This document shows, one piece after another, positions 42,727 to 49,246 of a stretch of 64,000 nt of DNA. Position numbers and translations under genes: made by a program. Positions within the stretch are counted from its first letter, which is position 1, and each line of letters starts with the position of its first letter. The notes under the pieces were generated by a model. It was not told the origin of the DNA. It ran no database searches and saw only the letters and a program-made list of their open reading frames with translations. Origin of the DNA: Arthrobacter sp. 131MFCol6.1 (GTDB lineage: Bacteria > Actinomycetota > Actinomycetes > Actinomycetales > Micrococcaceae); the NCBI RefSeq assembly GCF_000374925.1, contig NZ_KB895555.1:1-64000 (forward strand). Direction: 5' to 3'.

Positions 42727-43866
42727 TTACGCCCCTTTCGCGGCGAAGGCCGCGGTTGCGAAGACCTCCGGATTCAGGACGTTGTCTGGGCGCTCCCCCG
42801 CCGCGACCGCCAGGATCGAGGCAATGGCGCTGGCCGCGACGTCGCGTGTGAAGTCCTCGGTCCAGCACAGGGAATGAGGGGAAAGCACGACGTTGTCCAA
42901 GGTCAGGAGCTCGTCGTCGGGAAACAGGGGTTCCGGCTCAAAGACGTCGAGGCCGGCGCCGGCGATCCGGCCGTCCCGCAGGGCGTCCCGGAGGGCATCC
43001 GTGTCCACGAGTTTTCCGCGGCCGATATTGATCAGGTAGGCGCTTGGCTTCATTCGGGCCAACGCGGCGGCGCCGATCAGTTTTTCGGTCGCCGGTGTCA
43101 GCGCGGCGCAGAGCACAACGTAATCCGAGCGCTCCAGGAGCTCATTCAGGCCCAGCAGCTCGACGCCGAGTCCGGCGGCTTCCGCGTGGCGGCCGCTGCG
43201 GTTGTTGCCCACGACTTTCATCCCGAGCGGGGCCAGGAGGCGGGCGAGCTCAGCGCCCACGCTGCCGAAGCCCACGATGCCGACCGTCTGGCCCACGAGC
43301 GGCGCGCCGCGGTAGTGCTCGCGTTGCGCCCAGTCAGAGGTCCGGGTCAGCCTGTCCTTGGCCAGGAGCTTGTGCGAGAGCGCCAGGAGCAGCGTCAGTC
43401 CCGCCACTGCCAACGGCCGCCGGATGGCATCCGGGGTGTTGGTGACGACGATGCCGGCGCGGGTGCAGGCGTCCAAGTCGATGGTTTCGTAGCCTGCCCC
43501 GAACCGTGCAATCAGTCTCAGGTCCGGGGCGTGGTCCACGGTGCGTGAATCGAAGGCGATGTGTCCCAGTGACAGCACGGCATGGACCCCGGCGAGGTCG
43601 GCCAGCGGAACCGGATCCGTGTAACTGGGCAGGACGCTCCAGCTGATGCCGTGCTCGCTGAGCCGCTGCAGCCCCAAGTCCCCGTGAATGGAGTTTCCGT
43701 CCGGCCGCGCGGCGTCGGCCGTGACGGCCACCCTGAACGGCGAGCGGGCGGTTCCCGCAGTGGTGGTTCCCGCAGTGGCGGTTCGCGCAGTGGTGGTTCC
43801 CGCCGCCGGGGCGGCCGCCGTGGTGGCGGCCGCCGTCGTCGTCAATGCGTTTGTTGCTGTGCTCAT
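42727..43866 (-). CDS. D-isomer-specific 2-hydroxyacid dehydrogenase family protein
   Basis: 379 residues. Cofactor motif VGIVGFGSVGAELARLL, catalytic Arg in LCAALTPATEK region, and His with LSPHSLCWTEDF; GAGYETIDLDACTRAGI in the substrate part. Family oxidises or reduces 2-hydroxy acids with NAD(P). The first 45 residues are Thr/Ala low complexity encoded by 15-bp repeats (43741-43815) and are not part of the fold. ATG overlaps the MFS stop (ATGA). Role in the sugar-acid pathway unclear: perhaps a side-product such as hydroxypyruvate. Confidence 0.85.
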   Translation of the reverse strand: MSTATNALTTTAAATTAAAPAAGTTTARTATAGTTTAGTARSPFRVAVTADAARPDGNSIHGDLGLQRLSEHGISWSVLPSYTDPVPLADLAGVHAVLSLGHIAFDSRTVDHAPDLRLIARFGAGYETIDLDACTRAGIVVTNTPDAIRRPLAVAGLTLLLALSHKLLAKDRLTRTSDWAQREHYRGAPLVGQTVGIVGFGSVGAELARLLAPLGMKVVGNNRSGRHAEAAGLGVELLGLNELLERSDYVVLCAALTPATEKLIGAAALARMKPSAYLINIGRGKLVDTDALRDALRDGRIAGAGLDVFEPEPLFPDDELLTLDNVVLSPHSLCWTEDFTRDVAASAIASILAVAAGERPDNVLNPEVFATAAFAAKGA

Positions 43867-45203
43867 GCGTCGGTTCGGCTTTCTGTCTGCGTTGCTGCGG
43901 TCTTGTCCTTGATGGGTTCGCGGACCAGCACTGTGTAGGCCACTGCGGCCAGGGCCGCGATGATGCCGCCGATCACGAACGACGGCGCGTAGGAACCGGT
44001 GGCATCGGCGATCACACCGGTCAGCAGCGGGGCAAAGGCGCCGCCGAAGTAGCCGCCGAAGTTCTGAATGGCACCGACGGAGGCAACCTGTGAGTTGTCC
44101 ACGATGTCGCCGGGCATGGCCCAGGCGGCCGCCTGCATGGTGGCGACGAAGCCCAGCGCCACGGTCATGACGGCGATGGCGAGCGGGAGGGAATCCACGA
44201 ACGGGATGAGGCAGATCAGGATGCCGGCGGCAATCGCTGCTACGGACATCACGTGGCGCTTGGCCAGCAGCGGATCACGGCCTGCCTTCTTCGAGTAGCG
44301 CGTCATGACCCAGCCGCCGGTGATGCCGAGGATGGCTGCGCCGAGGTACGGGACAGCCGCGAGCCAGCCGGAGCTGGCGATGCTGGCACCGCGTTCTTCC
44401 TGCAAGTAGAGCGGCAGGAAGACGATGAAGATGTTCCAGATCCAGATGACGCAGAAGAATCCGGCCATCATGCCCCAGATTTGGCGGTGCTTGAAGAGTC
44501 CGAGCCACGAAACCTTCTTGGCAGTCAGGAGCTGGGTGGTGCGCTGGCTTTCGATGTAGTCCAGTTCCTTCGCGCTGATGCGCTTGTGCTCTTCGGGAGC
44601 GCGGTAGTAGAGGAAAAAGGCCAGTGCCAGCACGAGGCCTGCGACGCCGAGGAAGAGGAAGATGGCCTGCCAGCCGAACGCGAGCATGATGGCGGTCAGG
44701 ACGGGCGGCGCGATGGCGGGTCCCCACTTGGAACCGCTGTCCCAGATGGCGGTGGCCTGCCCGCGCTCGGCCCGCGGGAACCAGTCAGCGGTGAGCTTTG
44801 CCGACGCCGGCCCGTTGGGGGCTTCGGTGATGCCGAGCAGGAAGCGGAAGGTGATGAACTGCCACATCTTGGTGCCGACGGCCATCAGCGCGGTCGCGAT
44901 GCTCCAGCCTGCGATCGCGAGGAAGTACATCCGTCGGGCGCCCAGCTTGTCCACGAGCCAGCCCGCGGGCAGCTGGGCAAAAGCGTAGGTCCAGGAGAAC
45001 ACGGTGCCCAGGAGGCCAATGTCCGTCCGGGTCATGCCGAACTCTTTGATCAGCTGCGGCGCGGCGATGGAGATCGCGCTGCGGTCCATGTAGTTGATGA
45101 TGCCGGCGGCCAGCGCCCAGCCGAGGATCCACCACCGCAGATTCTTGATGGTGCGGCGTGTTGCGGATTCCTTGGGCCCTGCGGCCAAAGTTTCTGTTTG
45201 CAC
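43863..45203 (-). CDS. ACS-family MFS transporter (sugar-acid type)
   Basis: 446 residues, twelve helices: NYMDRSAISIAAPQLIKEFG, GTVFSWTYAFAQLPAGWLVD, FRFLLGITEAPNGPASAKL and TADWFPRAERGQATAIWDSG match hexuronate/glucarate-type carriers, closer to those than the other MFS of the cluster. GTG start with GGGAG. It is the first gene after an operator-like palindrome and is coupled to the hydroxyacid dehydrogenase. Confidence 0.9.
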   Translation of the reverse strand: MQTETLAAGPKESATRRTIKNLRWWILGWALAAGIINYMDRSAISIAAPQLIKEFGMTRTDIGLLGTVFSWTYAFAQLPAGWLVDKLGARRMYFLAIAGWSIATALMAVGTKMWQFITFRFLLGITEAPNGPASAKLTADWFPRAERGQATAIWDSGSKWGPAIAPPVLTAIMLAFGWQAIFLFLGVAGLVLALAFFLYYRAPEEHKRISAKELDYIESQRTTQLLTAKKVSWLGLFKHRQIWGMMAGFFCVIWIWNIFIVFLPLYLQEERGASIASSGWLAAVPYLGAAILGITGGWVMTRYSKKAGRDPLLAKRHVMSVAAIAAGILICLIPFVDSLPLAIAVMTVALGFVATMQAAAWAMPGDIVDNSQVASVGAIQNFGGYFGGAFAPLLTGVIADATGSYAPSFVIGGIIAALAAVAYTVLVREPIKDKTAATQTESRTDA

Positions 45204-45251
45204 TCTTCACTCCCTTGTGACTCCCAATGCCGGCACCATAGCCGTCACAAT

Positions 45252-45273
45252 CGAAGATCCTATGGGGTCTTCG
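45252..45273. promoter_or_regulatory. palindromic operator candidate before the MFS gene
   Basis: CGAAGA (45252-45257) and TCTTCG (45268-45273) flank a centre with TCCTATGGGG (45258-45267), a degenerate version of TCCTATAGGA seen at 42677 and 46097. It is 49 bp before the MFS start and would fit FCD-GntR control of the transporter operon. Confidence 0.5.
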
Positions 45274-45378
45274 ATCAGCTGTGAAGAGGGTCACAAAAGA
45301 TGGCACAGGAGCCGGTTGCGCTGTTCCGCGGTGTTGTTACGCGGTGTTGGGCCCGCGTGCGTCAGCCTGGGAGGAGAC

Positions 45379-46089
45379 CTATTCCGCGGGAGCGTCGGCG
45401 ATGGCGCGGCCGCGCACCTTTTGCACGTGCTCGGCCATAGCGGCTGCCGCCTTCTCAGGGTCGCCCGTCGCGAGGGCATCCAGGACCGCCTGATGCTCGG
45501 CGATCGCGTGGTCGGCGTCGGTGATGCCCACTCCCCCGAACAGGCGGAAGCGCTGAATCTGTCCGCCGAGGGCGGCGTAGGCGGCCACCATGAACTGGTT
45601 GCCCGTCTGCTCCGCGATCAGCCGGTGGAACCGTTCATCGGCCTCGAGGTAGCCGCGGAATTCGGCAAAGGACGGCCCGCGCGGGGCGTCCTTGAGATCG
45701 GCGACTGCCCGTTCCAGTTCGGCCAGGTGGCCGGGCGTCAGCCGGGCACACGCCAGTCGGGCGTTGACGGGCTCGATCGCGAGGCGGGCTTCCATGAGCT
45801 CGGCGAAGTCTTCCCGGGTGAACACCGGAGCAACCCGGTAGCCCTTGAGGGCCACGCGGCGCACCATCCCGGTATGTTCCAGCCTGGCGAGCGCCTCGCG
45901 CACGGGGGTGGGCGAGACGTCGAGTTCCCGGGCGGTCCCGTCGATGCTGACCGCGGTTCCGGGTTCCAGCCGGCCATCCATCAGCGACGCCAGGAGTTCT
46001 TCATAGACGTGGTCCGCGAGGACCTGCCGACTGACGGCGCGGCCGGCGGGGCGCCCCTCAGAGTGGCTGCCGGTGGAAGCGAATTGCAT
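45379..46089 (-). CDS. GntR-family regulator with FCD domain
   Basis: 236 residues. N-terminal winged helix (LADHVYEELLASLMDGRLEP, LDVSPTPVREALARLEHTGM, then VALKGYRVAPV), C-terminal FCD domain with ligand/metal-binding residues: LMEARLAIEPVNARLA, Asp and His around EADERFHRLIAEQTGN and ADHAIAEHQAVLDAL. ATG chosen at the third codon of the frame because AGGA lies 7 nt upstream; that site overlaps TCCTATAGGA, implying autoregulation. Probably senses a sugar acid or intermediate and represses the cluster. Confidence 0.9.
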   Translation of the reverse strand: MQFASTGSHSEGRPAGRAVSRQVLADHVYEELLASLMDGRLEPGTAVSIDGTARELDVSPTPVREALARLEHTGMVRRVALKGYRVAPVFTREDFAELMEARLAIEPVNARLACARLTPGHLAELERAVADLKDAPRGPSFAEFRGYLEADERFHRLIAEQTGNQFMVAAYAALGGQIQRFRLFGGVGITDADHAIAEHQAVLDALATGDPEKAAAAMAEHVQKVRGRAIADAPAE

Positions 46090-46096
46090 CTTCAAA

Positions 46097-46106
46097 TCCT
46101 ATAGGA
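46097..46106. promoter_or_regulatory. TCCTATAGGA operator candidate before gntR
   Basis: Perfect palindrome 7 bp from the chosen GntR ATG, identical to the one before the barrel-protein gene. Binding here would block translation initiation or the promoter of the regulator's own gene. Confidence 0.65.
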
Positions 46107-46369
46107 CCGGGCGTGGCGACATCCCCTCCGGGACATGCCCATTTGCCGCCCCCACCAATGGGCATGCCCCTCGCTGCGCGTCATGGGCCCACGGGGACAT
46201 GCCCAATCCCGGCGCCAGCCGCGGGACATGTCCAGTGGCCAATTCGTCCAGGGAACCTGTCCGGTGGCCCCGCTATGCAGGACGGGACATGCCCACCCCC
46301 ACACTCCGGCGCGGGACATGTCCAGCCTTAGGCCAAACCAGCGAGCGACATGCTCATTGTTAAGCGCGA

Positions 46370-46400
46370 TCAGTGGGCAGAATGGCATTCTGCCCACTGA
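46370..46400. repeat. 31-bp perfect hairpin, copy 1
   Basis: TCAGTGGGCAGAATG, one G, then CATTCTGCCCACTGA: 15-bp perfect inverted arms. The CATG motifs on each side (46349 and 46418) are 69 bp apart. It has a second copy at 46793 with almost the same flanks. Confidence 0.85.
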
Positions 46401-46414
46401 TCATGGCTGCGGCC

Positions 46415-46745
46415 GAGCATGTCCAGTGGTCATGATGCGCTGCGAGGAACATGCTCTTTCGTGCACCTCATCGCGGCACATGTCCGGACCCGGGTGCGGC
46501 TGGACATGTCCCGTGGCCATGATGCGCTGCGAGGAACATGCTCTTTCGTGCACCTCATCGCGGCACATGTCCGGACCCGGGTGCGGCTGGACATGTCCCG
46601 TGGCCATGATGCGCTGCGAGGAACATGCTCTTTCGTGCACCTCATCGCGGCACATGTCCGGACCCGGGTGCGGCTGGACATGTCCAGTGGTCATGATGCG
46701 CTGCGAGGAACATGCTCTTTCGTGCACCTCACCGTTGAGCATGTT
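46415..46745. repeat. 87-bp tandem repeat, about 3.8 copies
   Basis: Units begin at 46415, 46502, 46589 and 46676. Each contains three CATG motifs (GGACATGTCC or GAGCATGTCC, GAACATGCTC, GCACATGTCC) spaced 32, 29 and 26 bp. Units 2 and 3 look identical; the first and last start with a -CAGTGGTCATG- variant, and the last diverges after CACCTCA. This reads as recent tandem amplification of a pre-existing three-motif cell. Confidence 0.9.
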
Positions 46746-46792
46746 CCGTCTCGGACCTGCCCTGCGAGGGACATGCTCATTGTTAAATGCGA

Positions 46793-46823
46793 TCAGTGGG
46801 CAGAATGGCATTCTGCCCACTGA
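46793..46823. repeat. 31-bp perfect hairpin, copy 2
   Basis: Same 31 bp as at 46370, within a duplicated segment running roughly from GACATGCTCATTGTTAA to GAGCATGTCCAG. Again the flanking CATG motifs (46772 and 46841) are 69 bp apart. The two copies bracket the tandem array. Confidence 0.85.
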
Positions 46824-46853
46824 CCGTGACTGCGGCTGAGCATGTCCAGCCGA

Positions 46854-46882
46854 GCGGGCGCCGCGAAAGTCACCGCGCCCGC
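46854..46882 (-). terminator. hairpin after the old yellow enzyme gene
   Basis: GCGGGCGC (46854-46861) pairs with GCGCCCGC (46875-46882), 8-bp GC stem, 13-nt loop, 8 nt past the stop of the minus-strand gene. It lacks a T-run, as many high-GC actinobacterial terminators do. Confidence 0.5.
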
Positions 46883-46890
46883 AGTTGGCC

Positions 46891-47961
46891 CTAGTTCTGG
46901 TAGGCCGGGTAGTCGGTGTAGCCCGTGGCGCCGTCGGCATAGAACGTGGACGCGTCGGGCTCGTTGACCGGCAGGCCTTCGCGCCAGCGGCGGGCGAGGT
47001 CCGGGTTCGCGATGGCCGGGCGTCCGACAACGACGGCGTCTGCGTGGCCGTCGGCAACCAGCGAGATGGCCTCATCCCGGGTGGTGATGACGCCGAATCC
47101 GGTATTGACGAGGAAGGCTCCGTTGAAGCGTGAACGCAGGTCCTGGACCAGTTCGCCGGTGGGGTCCTTGTGCAGGATGCTCAGGTAGGCCAGGTTCAGC
47201 GGCGCAATAGCATCCACCAGCAGGCGGTACGTCTCGCGGACGTCTGCGGCGTCCAGTTCGGTGACCCCCTGGACGTTGTGCTCCGGTGAGATCCGGATGC
47301 CGACGCGATCGGCGCCCACGGCCTCAACCACGGCCTTCACAACCTCGATCACGAAGCGCGCCCGGTTCTCCGGGGAGCCGCCGTAGAGGTCGTCACGCTG
47401 GTTCGATGACGGCGCCAGGAATTCGTGCAGCAGGTAACCGTTGGCGGAGTGCAGCTCCACGCCGTCGAACCCTGCCTCGATCGCGTTTAGCGATCCCTGG
47501 ACAAATTCCTGGAGGATGCCGGGCAGTTCGTCGGTGGTCAGGGCGTGCGGCACGGGGTGCGCCTGCTTGCCCTTGGACGTGCGGGTCTCTGCCTCGACGG
47601 CGATGGCGCTCGGCGCAACCACTTGGTGGCCGCCGGTGATGTCCTCGTGCGAAACCCGGCCACCGTGCATGATCTGCGCGAAGATCCGGCCACCTTCGGC
47701 GTGAACGGCTTCCGTGACCTTCTTCCAGCCGGCAATCTGGTCCGGGGTGACGATGCCGGGCTGGCCCGGGTACGAGCGCCCGGCCGGGCTCGGGTAGGTG
47801 CCCTCGCTGACGATCAGGCCGAGCGAGGCGCGCTGGCGGTAGTGCTCGGCAACCAAGGGTCCCGGGATTCCTTCCTGGCCGGAACGGAGACGGGTCAGCG
47901 GCGCCATGACGAGCCGGTTGGGCAGTTCCAGCTCGCCGAGGGTCATCGGGGAAAACAGCAT
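46891..47961 (-). CDS. old yellow enzyme family alkene reductase
   Basis: 356 residues, FMN TIM barrel of the NemA/OYE class. Starts LFSPMTLGELELPNRLVMAP with the usual NR-V-APLTR, SEGTYPSP, FAQIMHGGR for FMN contacts, and the substrate pair His/Asn in ELHSANGYLLHEFL, then SPENRARF and VVGRPAIANPDL. Reduces activated C=C bonds of enals, maleimides or nitro compounds with NADPH. ATG with AAAGGAAC upstream. Monocistronic; no operator of the neighbouring cluster. Confidence 0.94.
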   Translation of the reverse strand: MLFSPMTLGELELPNRLVMAPLTRLRSGQEGIPGPLVAEHYRQRASLGLIVSEGTYPSPAGRSYPGQPGIVTPDQIAGWKKVTEAVHAEGGRIFAQIMHGGRVSHEDITGGHQVVAPSAIAVEAETRTSKGKQAHPVPHALTTDELPGILQEFVQGSLNAIEAGFDGVELHSANGYLLHEFLAPSSNQRDDLYGGSPENRARFVIEVVKAVVEAVGADRVGIRISPEHNVQGVTELDAADVRETYRLLVDAIAPLNLAYLSILHKDPTGELVQDLRSRFNGAFLVNTGFGVITTRDEAISLVADGHADAVVVGRPAIANPDLARRWREGLPVNEPDASTFYADGATGYTDYPAYQN

Positions 47962-48043
47962 GCGCAGTTCCTTTCGCAGTGAATGGGTTCACTGGCGGCA
48001 ACTGCGAGGCGTCTGCAACTATTCCCTGGTGAGACTCGGATCA

Positions 48044-49099
48044 CTACGGGTGGACGATGATCTTCACCGCGGTGTCGTTGTGGTTGATCAGCGTGTCGAA
48101 CCCCTTGTCCACCAAGTCGTCCAAGGCGATCCGCCCCGTGATGAAGGGTTTCAGGTCGACTTTTCCTTCCTGGACGAGCTTGATGGCGGCTTCGTGGTCG
48201 CCGCAGTAGGCGATGGTGCCGCGCAGGTCGATTTCCTTCAGCACGACTTTCTGCATGTCGACCGTGGCCGGGTGCCCCCAGATCGAGACGTTGACGACGA
48301 CGCCGGCGGGCCTCACGACGTCGAGCATGGTGTCCAGCACCGCATTCACACCGGCACATTCAAACGCCGCATCGGCCCCCGCACCGTTGGTCAGTTCCAG
48401 CACGCGCGCCTTGACGTCGTCGGCACTCGGGTCGAGCACGTGATCCGCGACCCCGGAGGAAGCCGCCTTGTCTTTGCGGGCGGCCGACAGCTCGGTAACG
48501 ATCGTGGTGACGCCGATGCCCTTGAGGACCGCGGCGGTGAGCAAGCCGATGGGTCCGGCACCCCCGACGACGGCGACGTCCCCGGCTTTGACGCCGCTCC
48601 GGCCGACGGCGTGATACGCCACCGCAAGGGGTTCGATCAGTGCGGCCTCGTCCAGGGGGATGTCGCCAACGGGGTGCACCCACCGGGTGTCGACGACGAT
48701 CTTCTCGCTCAAGCCGCCACCGCCGCCCGCCAGGCCGATGAAGCCCAACTTGGTGCACAGGTTGTAGTGGCCGCTGAGGCAGGGACCGCATTCATTGCAG
48801 ACGTAGTACGGCTCCACGACGACGTTATCTCCGACGGCCAGACCGCTGACGCCTTCCCCCAGTTCTTCGACGGTGCCGGAGAACTCGTGGCCGAGCGTGA
48901 CCGGGGCGGCCTCGTGGGTGAGCCCGTGGGGGTGGCCCGGCGGCGGGGTGAAGATGGGTCCTTCCAGGAATTCATGGAGGTCGGTGCCGCAGATGCCGCA
49001 CCAGGCCACGGCGATCTTCACCGTTCCCGGACGCAGCTCCGGCTCTTGAATGTCTTCGATCCGGAGATCCTCGCGGGCATGAAATCGTGCTGCTTTCAT
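48044..49099 (-). CDS. zinc alcohol dehydrogenase, butanediol dehydrogenase type
   Basis: 351 residues of the MDR family: CGICGTDLHEFLEGPIF with a catalytic-zinc Cys, GHEFSGTVEELGEGVSGL, the structural-zinc cysteine loop ECGPCLSGHYNLC and GGAGPIGLLTAAVLKG for NAD. The EFLEGPIFTP and PHGLTHEAAPVTLGHEFSG arrangement is that of (R,R)-butanediol dehydrogenases; acetoin or another secondary alcohol/ketone is the probable substrate. ATG after GAAGGTG. It is 147 nt downstream of the monooxygenase gene on the same strand and may be one unit with it. Confidence 0.88.
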   Translation of the reverse strand: MKAARFHAREDLRIEDIQEPELRPGTVKIAVAWCGICGTDLHEFLEGPIFTPPPGHPHGLTHEAAPVTLGHEFSGTVEELGEGVSGLAVGDNVVVEPYYVCNECGPCLSGHYNLCTKLGFIGLAGGGGGLSEKIVVDTRWVHPVGDIPLDEAALIEPLAVAYHAVGRSGVKAGDVAVVGGAGPIGLLTAAVLKGIGVTTIVTELSAARKDKAASSGVADHVLDPSADDVKARVLELTNGAGADAAFECAGVNAVLDTMLDVVRPAGVVVNVSIWGHPATVDMQKVVLKEIDLRGTIAYCGDHEAAIKLVQEGKVDLKPFITGRIALDDLVDKGFDTLINHNDTAVKIIVHP

Positions 49100-49246
49100 G
49101 GTGTTTCACCTTCGCAGTCCAGGGCCGTGGATGCGCCCGGTCAGGCGCATCCACGGAATAAAAGTTGGATTTTCACAGGGGGCCGTAGCCCCAGTCTGGT
49201 GGCCGTGCCTGAGATTGTCACGACCCGCGCAAGTCAGCGCGTGCGG

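Larger units (their letters stand above)
46131..46844. repeat. array of about 21 RRRCATGYYY-type palindromes
   Basis: This 715-bp noncoding stretch between gntR and the old-yellow-enzyme gene carries CATG cores at 46134, 46163, 46198, 46227, 46288, 46317, 46349, 46418, 46450, 46479 and onward to 46841. Most fit GGACATGYCC, GAACATGCTC or GCACATGTCC. Spacing is mostly 26, 29 or 32 bp. Open frames on both strands are by-products of the repetition (units of 87 bp are divisible by three) and are not genes. No transposase, integrase or CRISPR-like spacer is present. Possible roles: binding array for an unknown protein, or a mobile repeat. Confidence 0.85.

Noticed and set aside
46415..46745. CRISPR array
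   Set aside because: The repeats are contiguous 87-bp tandem units with no unique spacers, and no cas gene is nearby.
46131..46844. Match of the motif to the eukaryotic p53 half-site RRRCWWGYYY
   Set aside because: Formal similarity only; no related protein exists in bacteria.
46131..47075. Repeat-encoded proteins (long frames on both strands rich in GHAH, RDMS, GTCP words)
   Set aside because: The same DNA motif read in different frames produces them, unit length is divisible by three, and no ribosome sites or known families are present.
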